Shown: piece after piece, positions 10,703-21,830 of the stretch
Layout: each line of letters opens with the position of its first letter
Position numbering within the stretch: position 1 is the first letter of the stretch
NCBI GenBank assembly: GCA_963682025.1
Contig: OY821517.1
Span: 24,657,620 to 24,721,619 of the forward strand
DNA length: 64,000 bases
Reading direction: 5' to 3'
Source of the DNA: Cordilura impudica
Taxonomy: Eukaryota; Arthropoda; Insecta; Diptera; Scathophagidae
The notes under the pieces: model-generated
Seen by the model: the letters and a program-made list of their open reading frames with translations, nothing else
The model's database searches: none
Told to the model about the DNA's origin: nothing
Position numbers and translations under genes: made by a program

Positions 10703-10727
10703 CTGCCCAATGGTAAGTAAAATTACC
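10703..10727. repeat. piggyBac internal inverted repeat, right
   Basis: CTGCCCAATGGTAAGTAAAA followed by TTACC; inverted partner of 8339-8363. A third related motif (GGTAAGTTAAATTACC) lies next to the right terminus at 11,043. Confidence 0.75.
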
Positions 10728-11062
10728 ACAAGGATAATTGATGTTATTTCAAACATTTGGTCGAGGTAAATTAAATTGAATTATGTACATAATAAAAGTA
10801 GACTTAATGAGGGTTTTGAACCAGTGTGTAAAAAAAAAATTAAATTTTTTTATAATATTTTTATAGTTGTTTTAAAATATGATCTTTTTTGGAGCTTGGC
10901 GAAAGTCCTTCCCAAACGCGAAAGGATAACAAAAAATAAATATCCTTCAAACTGTTTTCTTAAAACACATTAAGTTAAAGTATACACCAAAGAAAATTTA
11001 GTTTTTTTATATAATGTAGGTTTTACACGTGATTAAAGTGCTGGTAAGTTAAATTACCGCCT

Positions 11063-11075
11063 GGGCAATAATGGG
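11063..11075. repeat. piggyBac right terminal inverted repeat
   Basis: GGGCAATAATGGG directly inside the right TTAA. Confidence 0.9.
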
Positions 11076-11819
11076 TTAAAATATAACTGAACTCGAACCT
11101 GTTTATTGTACATGTTGTGTTTTTTCTTACTACACGAGCCACAACACGACTTAAAATATAACTGAACTCGAACCTGTTTATTGTTTTGTTGTTATATTTT
11201 AAGTCGTGTTTAAAATATAACTGAACTCGAACCTGTTTATTGTACATGTTGTGTTTTTTCTTACTACACGAGCCACAACACGACTTAAAATATAACTGAA
11301 CTCGAACCTGTTTATTGTACATGTTTTTTTTGTTTTTTTAGTACACGTACCAGAACATGAACTTCAAATAAAGCAACACTCAAAAATGTGTGCTTTATGT
11401 GTGATTGAAACAAAAAGTACGTGATAGAAAAATGTTCGTGAAAATAACGAAATAGTAAAACGAACACAGTCATGGTTGTGTTGGGCACCGAAGAAAATTT
11501 AAAAACAAACATAATTGATATGAAAATAAAAATATGTGCGTGTTGGTCTAAGTTATGTTTGTTTACATATATGTACTAGTTTTTTATTCAGTGTGTGTTT
11601 TTTTCTGAACTCTGGTTTTAATACAACAAAACAGTTATATAAAAATCTAAAAGCGCTCTCCGATGTAGTATTCATGGATCATTTTCATCGAGCTATGCAG
11701 AGAACTCTGTTGCAGCCATATTCTGTTCGATTGTTGTAATTATTGCCCGCGTCAAGTTTATTATGTGATCATTTTTGAAAAAGAACTACGTATAAATCGA
11801 AAAGAATATTTTAGAGAGA

Positions 11820-13410
11820 TCTTCGTAATATTTGAATCTCCACATTATACGCCTTGTTCTGTACGAAGGTTGGTGCTGATCCTGCTGGTCCTTTTGCCAT
11901 ATATAAACATTTTTCGCATTCGATTTTCTTTACAAATTTTTTAAAAATCACATAGCCCGTGTAATATGGCACGCTTCCAACTCATTGCTAGTAGCTGCAA
12001 GTTCCAGATTAATAAAAACGGTACCATTGTCATTGTCCGCTTCATCCGTGGATATCTCAATATTAAGATTATTTCTTAAAATTGGCTGTTGATCAGATAA
12101 GTCCTTTGACTTGTCGTTTACTTTCTTCCATTCCAGCATAACGTTCTCGTCCTCCTCTCAATTTTGATTCACCAAGTTATATTTGAACGTTATTACTTTC
12201 ATAGAAATCAGTCACGCTAGAAAGTATTGCAGTTTATTGATCTAAGTGTGATCGATTAAACTACCCTTCGAACGTATTTTAAGGCACAAATTTTCCAGCA
12301 CATCCTGGTTAAATTTCCCAAGCAAAATGAAATTTGTTTTCTAATACTTTCTGAACAAATGTCGGCTTAAGTCGAGGAAACACCTTAATGTAAGAGTGAA
12401 CCCATTGAACATTTGTTTCTCGATTGGCCGCCAAATCTGAATGTTTCCAAGTATTCAATAGTGTCAAGAATGAAATCAGTTTTTCACTTTCATTCCTGTT
12501 ATATGGCCTCCTGTTTGAATTTTTGTCCAAAAAGTGTTTGGCATTTAGGACACCAAAAATTTTGTTGCTTGACGTAAACTTTATATTCTGAGAAATCGCT
12601 TTATCCTCCTCACTGTAAATTTGCTTCTTTTGGACAATCATTTTTGCAAATGCCATTCCTTCCTTGCTGGTATGTGGACTCAGGTGTAGCATTTAGAAGA
12701 TTAGCCTTAAGGTTCATTACTTGTAGATGTAGTGCTTTTATATTCCGTTGCGCAGCAACCATTTGCTTTTGGTGCATTTTTTTCTCTCTAGCAAAGTTTT
12801 CCTCCCAACCGATTTTTCTTCTTGTTTCACCGTCTTCACTCCATTGTGCAGCCGCCTTAGCAATTGCAGCTTGGTGTGAGTAAAATTCGTATTCCTTTAG
12901 AGTCATATCAGTTTCATCCATTCCATTTCTCTTCCAGAGGATTTTCTCACTGGAACAGCATTCTGCTTCAGCCGCTTAGTTACAACTTCATTGTTCTCAA
13001 AATGATTGGAATATATCAACAGCTTTTCGTAATCCACATTCTCCAAACAGCAATTTTTTTCCACAATTTGTGTAAATCCTTATTTTTTGGGAATCAAACA
13101 ACCGCGTATTCTCCTGCTTGTTCTTGCAATCCAACTAAGAGCATTCTCTCTTAATTCTTTTAGTTTGTCGCGTTTCCTCGGTAATATCGGTTTCATCTGA
13201 AATGGGTGCTGCTCATTTCTTTAGACGTTTCAATCCCACGTATTCCGGAGCGAAATGCAGGTTGGACACACGGTCGTGTGTGTTGGGATTGAAGGAATCG
13301 TCCAACTTTAGATTCCTCTTCCATACGTTCAACATTACTGCATCCTTAGTTAGAAAAGAAAATAAAACTGTGTTTCCGGAAACGGCACAATTCTTTACGC
13401 ATTTAACCAA
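11820..13410 (-). pseudogene. P-element/THAP9-like transposase, internally deleted
   Basis: The minus strand opens at 13,410 with a THAP-type DNA-binding finger: MVKCVKNCAVSG...VLFSF...W.RNL....DRVSNLHFAPEYV. The second zinc pair should be C-x-x-HF, but Ser stands for the Cys before NLHF. A Lys/Arg-rich and coiled-coil-like region follows (12,921-12,610; KAAAQWSEDGETRRKIGW). Then comes TSKEGMAFAKMIVQKKQIYS and EEDKAISQNIKFTSSNKIF (12,692 on), the pattern of P/THAP9-type transposases. After a block of unassigned sequence, TGYVIFKKFVKKIECEKCL is readable at about 11,870-11,940, like the 'aGYV..K....i.CekC' near the C-terminus of the family. The RNase-H core between these blocks is missing, and several frameshifts exist. 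It could be a deletion derivative or a fragment of a THAP gene; the TE reading fits the context better. Confidence 0.6.
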
Positions 13411-13799
13411 ATTTTATTAAATATTTTTCTTTTATTGGAATAAAAGTAAATTTAAAAATTAAATTTAAAAGTTAATGTTGTGTTAATATTTTTCTTTTTT
13501 TTAATTCACCTTAACTTAGTTTTTATATGGTTCTTGGTACAGGGTATCTAACTTGTTTTGTATGACCTTGGGCACGACCACTGGTGCGATCCCGACCAGT
13601 TTTGGTACGACATCTCCCATTAATAATATATGAACGAACACAAAGTCTCAAGACTGTCGTTGTCATAGTTCTCTAGATATTCCATAATAAATATGTAATA
13701 TGATGGGAGGTGTCAAGCCTTGTTGTCCGATCCAGCCCACTGTTGGGTCGACTATATATTTTCAACAGTTCTTGTGAGAACTTTTCGCACATCCTTGGG
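13411..13799. other. No gene seen
   Basis: AT-rich upstream flank of the THAP remnant, then mixed sequence (13,540-13,800) with no recognised motif. Confidence 0.4.
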
Positions 13800-14190
13800 G
13801 GATTCCAGAGTCTGTGCTTTGTACAGATAGATCCGTGATAACAGAGAAATCTAAAAGAAAAAAGTGTAGGGCTTTCAAATCGGACGATCTTGCCGACTAC
13901 CGCAAATCACCGAAACGAAATATTAGGCGACACAGAAATGCATCTCCAAAATGTCCATTACCAAGCGAAGGGTATGCCCAGTTACATCTCCTGTTAAAAC
14001 CGCATGTTCGCCAGTCCCAATTATTAAATTTGTGACAACAGAAACTCTTGATCATGCTTCTGTAGTGCTCACCTGTCACCAATTGGCAGCTTATCCGCGA
14101 CATATTCAATTTCAACGGCCATATTTTCATCAGAACGAATGCTATAAGTCCTTCTTCTACCAAGTGCTATTCGATCCACTGACTTAGGAC
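13800..14190 (-). pseudogene. mariner-type transposase remnant
   Basis: Minus-strand frames give a YRSMIKSF block, a heavily altered middle, and then RFGDLR and SARSSDLKALHFFLL, a decayed form of the mariner segment 'RfGdl.WPaRSsDLtPlDfFLWG'. The third catalytic Asp position reads His. A few downstream residues (NPPRMCEKF) also fit the family tail. Many stops and shifts; a fossil. Confidence 0.55.
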
Positions 14191-14279
14191 GGCCGCCAAA
14201 ATCATTAAAGAATTATTCCATTAAAAAATATAGTTTCGAGTATCCGCGTTCTTGAGGTGTGCCATTTATTATGTTGGTC

Positions 14280-15040
14280 CTATTGAATTAATTTCGACTG
14301 ATTTTTGAACACAACATCAACCAAATGGCCGGCTTTATTAGCAATGAAAAAATTTACCCTTTTTTCTGCATTTTCCACCACTTTTCCGATCATCTTGGGC
14401 GGTATAGTGATTACTTCGGCACGATTGCTTGCCTTGAGTTCGTCAATGGTCTGAGGCTTGTTGGCCTGCTGGGTGGGTTGGTTGGTTGGCACCGGGATTT
14501 TTGGTTTGCAGTGCGGCATGGTGCACCATCTTATTGAAACCAGTAAGCGCCCATCGACAGTTACGTCTTCTCTGATGAAAAATGGCTCTGTGATCATTTT
14601 GGTGCAAACACCAGCCCAAACAGACACTTTTTGGTCATGCAATGGTATTTCCTGAATCTCTGTGGAGTTTCCATTCATCAAATGCGAAAATTTTACTTGC
14701 TAACTGAGCCCGCCATCGCTCGTCAAAATTTGTTGACAAAAGTCGGGTTCAGTTTCAGTCATTCCAGCTATTGTTTGGCGGTATTGTAATCGACGTGGCC
14801 GGTCTGTCAGAACAACAAGCGCAAATGTCTTGGGCATTGATGAACGGTATGTGGACGATCTGCCACTGCCTCCTGCTCAACACAATATGATACTAAACGA
14901 CGATATTGTTTTCAGAAGGTGCTTCTTGGTCAGGATATTTACGATTTATTTTCAATGTACACCATCACTATTTCGGGGCGTTGTTTTGGTGTAAATTGTT
15001 CTGAATAGACACTACAAAAACACGTGTTCTTAACTCAATC
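14280..15040 (-). pseudogene. mariner-type transposase, internally deleted remnant
   Basis: The minus strand starts near 15,010 with FTPKQRPEIVMVYIENKS, a mariner N-terminal helix. Broken helix-turn-helix sequence follows (around 14,960-14,700), then IQEIPLHDQKVSVWAGVC and EPFFIREDVTVDGRLL, corresponding to the 'plH..kvtVWcg...iiGPyFF....TVng' block. It then jumps to PQTIDELKASNRAEV and AEKRVNFFIANKAGHLVDVV, the C-terminal tail. The QQDGA and DLTPLD catalytic region is absent, so an internal deletion removed it. Different from the copies at 16.9-18.5 kb. Confidence 0.65.
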
Positions 15041-16915
15041 GCTCAAAGTTATTAAATCTTGTCATACCGACATAAAAGATGCCACACCCTGTAGATGCCC
15101 TGTCTACATCAATATCAAAAGAAAACTGACAGTTCCTGTCATTTGCAAAAGCATCTTCCGATAGGGTGACACATTTGGGCCAACTAGTATTATACCTAAA
15201 AATTTTGGAAATGAGAACATCTGCTCGGGACGGCTCCCCTTTTCCCCACAGAGAAACAGAAGCATCGTCATGGGGATGTTCAATCCAGTGTGTGGTGATG
15301 TATCACACCCATACAGTGGAGTGTTGAGGCGATTCATTGCAACGATTCATTACACCTGAGATAAAAGAACAGTCAATGCAGGGGACCAATGTGGAGTAAT
15401 CAGGTACCAACAGCTAAAGTTAAATCTATAGCGTCAGTTTAGTTGGAATAAGAATTGATAAATTTCCATTATCTTCAAAAAGGATAAAAACCAACGGCGG
15501 GGAATACTATCCAAATTTATTGCAGCATTTGATTAATAAAACCAAGAGAAAAAGGCCACATTTCCTGTGAAGGAAATCGTCTTATTGTGATGACCAAAAT
15601 CAGTAAGATAAAGTAGGAATTGCTTAATGAGGCAGCCTATTAGATAAACGTAGATTCCTAGGGTTATTTTCTCTTGGCAGACTTCAAAAAATTAAACGTT
15701 TCTTAAAGATTTGCCAACCATGAAATGGTCGAGTTTACAGTTGGTGGCTCCTTCAAGGAGCTGTTTTCACCATAAAGTTCATGTTAAAAATATCGATATT
15801 TCTTCTCAACTTTTATGTATTTTCTTTGTTCGGTCTTCTAGAACCACCCTCGTATAATCTATGTGTATTTGCCTTAAAAAAAGATTGAATTAATGTTTGG
15901 GTTTGTTTTAATGTTGCAGTTATTTATACTCATTGACAGATTCGTATGTGCGAGGAATGAATGATGAATGAAAATGTACTTGAGAGTACTTATGTTAATG
16001 TAAATTGATGAATGTGTGTTTTTATGTGTTGGTAATGATACTAAAATAAATTGTTTAAATTGTTATTTTGTAATGTTAGCAAATTGTAATTGTTTTCTTT
16101 TGTTAGTTGGTAAATTTAATGAAGCTGGAATTTAAGTCAATGAATTTTGTCGATGAACTTTTGTCAATGAGAGATGAGATGATTTCGTTTGTCTTGATTA
16201 AATTGATTTTAAATAATCATAATTATGAATGGATCTTAAATGAGTTGCAGTGAGCGACTATGTGATTGGAAAGAAAGAGATTCGCATTATATTTTTGAGG
16301 CCAAGAAAAGAGAAAGCATGTTGAAAATAGCTCCCAAAACATCCGATGCAGAAGCAGCCGGGTTAGCTCAGTTCTCGGACATTTGGTGCGAAAAGTAAAT
16401 GTCAACACAGGTTTGAAAACATACTAAGTGCAACTACTTTCAGACAGGAACGGGGAAAAAAATTTAGAGGACAAAAACGGAACACGGAAATTGAAATCAT
16501 GTTTCATCAAAAAATACTGCTGCTCCAATTTTTCGCAAGTTCCGTGTCAAAATCTTTATGTTGGTATTACTCGAGGAAATGTTTAAGATAAGTTTAGGAC
16601 CGAGTGGAAGACGAAGTATACAAAAAAAAAGTCCCTTTTATGGTAAGGAATATTTGCAGTTGCAGGAAAAGAAGCAAGTCATTTGTTACAACGTCCTCTA
16701 TTAATACCGAAATTTATGTAGAGGAATATTTGCAAAGATGACTAAGTACTTCCTCTCATAAGCCACCACAATGTGTTGAGATATTTTCGGTCTGAATTGG
16801 CATTCTGTCACTACGTTAGGAAAGCCCTTGAGCGGTACAAGAACAAAAACTTGCAAAGGGGGGGTTTCCAAGCTCGCTAGAATTGTAAAAGATAACATAA
16901 CAAATTAAATTGGAA
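15041..16915. other. No gene recognised (1.9 kb)
   Basis: Short open frames at 15,104-15,337, 16,223-16,408 and 16,701-16,898 (minus) have no motif I recognise. The sequence is less repetitive than its surroundings, so an old unidentified element is possible. Confidence 0.35.
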
Positions 16916-17795
16916 TCAAAAAAATATTTTTATTCAATAGATCAATAACATTTGAAAGTGTTTCCGCGGCTGTTCTTGGCGAAACGCGTTCGGGAAGTCC
17001 ACATGAACTATGTTGGCCTCCGAAGCGCTAATTTTTGCTGGTTTATCAGCATAAATCAGTGACTTCACGCAGCCCTACAGCAAATAATCGAGAGGTGTAA
17101 AATAGCACGACCTTGGAGGCCAATTAACAGGTCCATTTCTCGAAATCAACTTTTCGCCACTGGTTGATTTTAATAAGTCGGTGATTGCGGTCGCCGTAGC
17201 CCCATTCGGTTGAAACCATTTATCGCCCGGATCAATGTTATCCATACTTGTAAACAAAACATCATTGACCGTGGTGTGGAAAAGAACTCCATTGACCGTA
17301 ACGTGAGCTGCGGCTTCATTTTGGAGGAACAAGGTTCGATGATGCCACCAGCCTGTAAATCACATCAAATAGTGCAATTTTCTGGATATAATGGGTCTGT
17401 TTGGTCTGCTATGTATTGGTTTCACTCCATATTGTTTATTAACAAACCCGTTAAGCCAAAAATTAGTCTCATCGCTGAACACAATTTTGCGATAAAACAT
17501 CGGGTCAGTTTCCAATTGCAACAGAGGCCAATTGGCGACGCATATTATGGTATCGTGGCTTTGATTTCTACGAACATAGGCCAAGATCTTTGTGCAAAGT
17601 TACCCACGTAGTGGACGGATAGAGCCCCCATTAATGCGACCGATGACGAATCGATAAATTTGGGTCTTCTTCTACACTTTTGTTTACAGCGGCGATATTC
17701 TCTTCAGTACGCACTTTCCTTCAACGTGTTGGTGTTATTGTATCATTTGGAGATCTGTGCACAGTTCGACGGATGGCTTACTCAGATTAAATCAC
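16916..17795 (-). pseudogene. mariner-type transposase, tandem copy 1
   Basis: Minus strand, from about 17,780: an N-terminal fragment around VRTEENIAA (17,700), then FYRKIVFSDETNFWLNGFVN (first Asp), GVKPIHSRPNRPI, a VTVNGVLFHTTVNDVL block, KWFQPNGATATAI (Pro-Asn where the family has Gln-Asp, so the second Asp is lost), and GPVNWPPRSCYFTPLDYLL with the third Asp. YADKPAKISASEANI ends it. The plus-strand end reads AAATATTTTTATTCAA and recurs at the start of copy 2, so the two are a head-to-tail duplication of about 0.89 kb. Inactive. Confidence 0.75.
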
Positions 17796-18531
17796 AAAGT
17801 CGTCTAAAAATATTTTTATTCAAAAGAACTATAACATTATCATTTGAAAATGTTTCCGCGGCTGTTCTTGGTTCTTGGCATTCTGGAAGTCCACACGATC
17901 AATGTTGGCCTCCAAAGCTCTAATTTTTGCTGGTTTATCAGCATAAAACAGTGGACTCACGCAGCCCTACAGCAACTAATCGAGAGGTGTAAAATAGCAC
18001 GAGCTTGGAGGCCAATTAACAGGTCTATTTCTCGAAATCAACTTATCGCCAAATGTTGATTTCAATAAGTCGATGATTGTGGTCGCCGTAGCGCCATCCT
18101 GTTGAAACCATTTCTCGTTCGGATCAATGTCATCCATATTTGCAAACAAAAAATCATTGATCTTGGTTCGATAACAATCTCCATTGAACGTAACGCGAGC
18201 TGCAGCTTAATTTTTGAGGAACAAGGTTCGATGATGCCACCAGCATGTAAATCACATCAAATAGTGCAATTTTCTGGATATAATGGGTCTGTTTGGTCTG
18301 ATGTGTATTGGTCTCACTCCATATTGTTTATTAACAAACCCGTTAAGCCAAAAATGAGTCTCATCCTGAACACAATTTTGCGATAAAACATCGGGTCAGT
18401 TTCCAATTGCAACAGAGGCCAATTGGCGACGCATATTATGGTATCGTGGCTTTGATTTCTACGAACATAGGCCAAGATCTTTCCGCAAAGTTACCCACGT
18501 GGTAACTACCACACTTTCGTTCACAGCGGCG
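17796..18531 (-). pseudogene. mariner-type transposase, tandem copy 2, C-terminal part
   Basis: Close to copy 1 along its length (shared CACATCAAATAGTGCAATTT, AAACCATTTCTCG-like and TTTGCTGGTTTATCAGCATA blocks), with a deletion of about 70 bp near 18,500. It is cut at CAGCGGCG by the Transib element; the missing N-terminal part resumes at 21,831. Confidence 0.75.
18527..18531. repeat. Transib target-site duplication, left (CGGCG)
   Basis: CGGCG directly before CACTGTGTTGC; the same five bases follow the other end at 21,831-21,835. GC-rich 5 bp duplications of this form are the Transib signature. Confidence 0.9.
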
Positions 18532-19224
18532 CACTGTGTTGCGGCTAGTGGAAAAGTAACTTTTTTCCGATTATTTTTTTCAGTGTTTTTAATGATGCAA
18601 TTTTGTCACAGACATTCCAAGTAAACAAAAAACACATAAAGCTTATTTTTATGTTGGCCCGTTGATTTTTAATTGATTTTAGAAGTTAAATATACAAAAT
18701 TTTTCACGAAAAGAGGGGATTTCAGGGCTGTATTCAAAATGATCTCATTTGATTTTGGTGACAGATATTTTGATTCCGAAAAATCGGACAAGTATCTTCT
18801 GTAAAAAAAAGGAGTGTTGTTTGAGACATTTTCATATGCATCTTTTTTAGAGCGAAACCCCGACTAAAGGTCCATTTTTCCTTCAAATTTGGGTTAGGTA
18901 AGCAATATCTAAAAAGTCCCAGAGAGTCCCAGTTCCAAACCACTACAGAAATGTTACATAATTTGTTTTCAACGAACTGTGAATAAACCAGCAGCCGATA
19001 CCAGCCCTCCTGGGAGTTATAGCGATTTTAGTATATCAGTCTCAGTATTTATTCCATAGAAATAGAACGGAAATTCTCGGAATCACTTATTGAATAATTT
19101 AATCATATTGGTTTTTGGGTGACTTTCCGTCATCACCATCTTCAGTGTTGTCTTTTTTGTCACTAATTAGTCCGCATGTGTGTCCGTCTTTATATAGTGT
19201 TTTCTTTTAGCTTGTGGTGGTACC

Positions 19225-19290
19225 TTTCTCTCTCTCTGTTGTTTTACTATTTTATTCTCTCTCTTTCGCTCTCTCTCTCTCTCTCCCTTT
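19225..19290. repeat. (CT)n microsatellite
   Basis: CTCTCTCTCTGTTG...TCTCTCTCTTTCGCTCTCTC-type tract within the leader of the Transib element. Confidence 0.8.
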
Positions 19291-19458
19291 GTTTTTACGT
19301 CTAGGTAGGTATTGTATTGGTATTTGTATTGTTTTTATTTTGTGGTTTCCCTTCATTTACTACATTTAATTGCTTTCTGATGCGTTTTTCATATAAGTGT
19401 TTTAATGGTTCGAATATTACATCAGAATATATAATTATAATTTTGACAGTCAAGAATT

Positions 19459-21268
19459 ATGGAATACATTAAAATTTCCTATCAGGAACTGCATGAGTTG
19501 ATGCAACAGAGTAAAACTAGAAACGTGGAGGATGTTTTGGAATTGCTTGATCATGAGCATGGAGTGAAAAGTAGTTTAATATTTCCAAACATAAAAGATA
19601 AATTGAAAAAGTTTGTCAATAAGTACAATACACGTCTTCAAAAGTTTAACAGGATGTATGAACGGCTTGGAGCTACGGACTGGATGCAAGAGGGCTATAT
19701 TGAAGTTGGAAATCATCCAAGTACTTCAAAACGAAAACCCGAACCTAAGGAATTTACATTATGCTGTGAGAAAACAAAGAAGAATATAAGTATGGAACTA
19801 ATGGAAACAGAAGAGATTTCTGCAGATTTAATTAAATACACAGCTGAAGAATTGAGAAAAGAGGAAGAAGGGGAAGAAGGGGATATAAAGGCAGCTTTGG
19901 CTTTCTTCATGGACATGAAACTCAGCGTTTATCAGTGGCAAAAGTTAAAAGAATATCATGAAAAATACAATTACTTTCCTAGTTACAGAAAACTTTTAGA
20001 GGAGTTGTTATCCAGAGGATGTCGAGGTAACTGAAAAGTCTGCTTCAGTCAAACTACAATCTCTTTTGGATCACACCGCGAATAGAATACTGGAATCCAA
20101 ATCAATTGACCAGCTTCAAGCATATGCAGAGAAAGAAATGTTATTGATTAGCAAATGGGGTATGGATGGATCTTCAGGCCATAGCCAGTATAAACAAAAC
20201 TTTACTGACAATACAGCAACTGATAGTAGCTTGTTCAGTATATCTATGGTTCCTTTAGTTCTTTCATGCAATAAAGAACAAGTATGGGATAATCCAACAC
20301 CATCATCAACCAGATATTGCAGACCAATCAAGTTTGAATATGCTAAGGAGACTGTAGAGTCTAAAAAGCAACAGGACGATCTCATGAAAGAACAAATAAA
20401 TAGTATACACGAAACGATTATCAACATAAGCGGATTACAATTTAAAGTAGAACATAAAGTGGAGGAAACAATGGTTGATGGAAAAGTCTGTAATTCTTTA
20501 TCTCATAACAAGTGTGCAGCAACGTGTTACATTTGCCACGCAAAGCCCAGTGAAATGAATCAGTTGGACAAAATTGTTAAAAGGACACCCAATCAGGAAG
20601 CTTATAGATTTGGATTATTAACATTACATTGTAGAATCAGATCAGGGGAAACAAAGAGAACTAAGCTCAGTGAAGATGAGAAGATTATTAGAGATCAAAG
20701 AAAAAATGAAGTTCAACAAAATCTGAAAGATCAGCTCCAAATAACTGTTGATGTTGTGAAACAAGGAAGTGGAACAACTAATGACGGTAACACAGCAAGG
20801 AAATTCTTTAGTGATCCTGAGGAAACCGCTCTGGCCACAGGAGTAGATACCGAACTTATAAGAAGGTTTTCTACTATTCTTCAAGCTATAACTTCTGGAT
20901 ATAAGATAGACTGCGATAAGTTCTCTAAGTACGGAATAGAAACTGCTGCTCTCTATGTAAAGAAATATTCGTGGCATTATATGCCACCAACTGTCCACAA
21001 GGTTCTTATTCATGGAGCTGAAATAATTCGTTCATTTTAGGTCCCCATTGGCCAACTATCAGAAGAAGCATTGGAAGCAGGAAACAAGGACTTCAGAAAC
21101 ACAAGGCTTTACCATGCGAGGAAAACATCAAGAAAAGACAATTGTGGAGACATATTACATTATCTGCTCGCCAATTCTGATCCCGCAATCACAAGTAGGA
21201 GAATACTGAAGGAGAAGAAACACCTGGAATTATCAGAGGAAGCAATGAACTTATTGGTAGATGACTGA
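19459..21268 (+). pseudogene. Transib transposase (RAG1-core relative), one frameshift and one stop
   Basis: Transib transposases cut at heptamer-like ends and are the established relatives of the RAG1 core. The frame from MEYIKISYQELHELM covers 191 codons to 20,034. Near 20,005-20,013 one base change shifts the frame: CYPEDVEVTEKSASVKLQS and LLDHTANRIL then read on. Motifs in order: LISKWGMDGSSGHSQYKQ (first catalytic Asp, codon at 20,165), NPTPSSTRYCRPIKFEYAKE, TMVDGKVCNSL (second Asp, 20,477), CYICHAKP, NDGNTARKFFSDPEE, and HYMPPTVHKVLIHG. A single TAG at 21,038-21,040 interrupts VPIGQLSEEALEAGNKDF, which holds the conserved Glu (the region matching RAG1 E962), followed by SRKDNCGDILHYLLANSDP to the stop at 21,268. 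All three acidic residues remain. About 600 codons is normal for the family. Few defects suggest a fairly recent insertion. Confidence 0.9.
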
Positions 21269-21294
21269 TAATTTGTAATTTTTCTGTAGAATGC

Positions 21295-21300
21295 AATAAA
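21295..21300 (+). terminator. Poly(A) signal AATAAA of the Transib gene
   Basis: AATAAA lies 27 nt after the transposase stop, followed by ATGCCTGTGTTATAAAAT, a GT-rich stretch. Confidence 0.5.
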
Positions 21301-21830
21301 ATATGCCTGTGTTATAAAATAGTATCTTCAATTTTTTTTTTTATTCTACATCTATTCTAGCACTCCACAAAAATGAGCATAACTCTCTTAAAACTGAAGC
21401 TATTGACTTCAAACCGGTATCAAATTAAAGCTTTTATTGCCACCTTTCAAATAAGAAATGAAATAGATTTTGGTTTTATATAAAATTTCAGAGTTTTTCA
21501 ACAAATATCGAAAAATCATGAAAATTTGACGTTTATAATTCTTGTTCGGACCACCCTATAGTATATTTAAAAAACTTATCATAGGGTATTTATCAGAAAT
21601 AAAAGAACAATTAAAATATATTTTTTTTTGTAAATTTTTCGAACAATTTTTTTTTTTTTGACTTTTGTTGAAAATTTGACCCAACAATTTTTTTCGGTGT
21701 ACATTTTTTTTTTCACTCATTCTGTTTGGGATTTCATTCTGACCAATCTGTAGAAGTTTCTCATCGATACAATTAAAATTACAGTTTAGGCAATATGATT
21801 TCCAAAAAAGTCCGGTTTTGCAACACTGTG

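Larger units (their letters stand above)
8204..11079 (-). mobile_element. Complete piggyBac element with TTAA target duplication
   Basis: TTAA at 8204-8207 and 11,076-11,079 flanks 2868 bp that begin CCCATTACTGCCC (8208-8220) and end GGGCAATAATGGG (11,063-11,075), inverted repeats of 13 bp with one mismatch. A second, internal inverted pair of 25 bp lies at 8339-8363 and 10,703-10,727 (core CTGCCCA..GGTAAGTAAA), with two mismatches. TTAA target, short terminal repeats and inner repeats are the piggyBac format. The single gene is on the minus strand. The element sits in the foldback arms at the palindrome GTGTTTAAAATATAAC. Confidence 0.93.
7672..11622. mobile_element. Foldback-type element with long inverted arms, split by piggyBac
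   Basis: The left arm (7672-8203) and right arm (11,080-11,622) are inverted copies of each other. Both carry GGTTCAGAAAA...CACACA at the outer edge, then TTTCATATCAATTATG, CAACACAACCATGACTGTG and a shared 66-codon frame. The inner part is built from repeated modules (ACAGGTTCGAGTTCAG, TTTTAAGTCGTGTT, GTGGCTCGTGTAGTAAG) in alternating orientation. Long inverted arms with internally repeated modules and no enzyme of its own match the foldback (FB) class. The conserved small frame reads outward-in in both arms and may be chance; I do not call it a gene. Confidence 0.7.
18532..21830 (+). mobile_element. Transib DNA transposon, 3.3 kb, near-intact
   Basis: The left end is CACTGTGTTGC, and the right end read inward is CACAGTGTTGC. 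Both look like the RSS heptamer of V(D)J recombination. The 5 bp duplication CGGCG flanks it. The host mariner reads ACAG-CGGCG-GTATTCTC after removal of the element and one CGGCG, and the unoccupied tandem copy at 17,690 reads ACAG-CGGCG-ATATTCTC. So the boundaries are exact. One transposase gene on the plus strand fills 19,459-21,268. The 0.9 kb before it is non-coding with a CT microsatellite at 19,225-19,290. Confidence 0.92.

Noticed and set aside
15104..15337. 77-codon minus-strand frame as a gene
   Set aside because: No recognisable domain and surrounded by decayed transposons; left as unassigned sequence.
19240..19290. Possible promoter element of the Transib gene
   Set aside because: A plain CT microsatellite; nothing in the sequence ties it to transcription.
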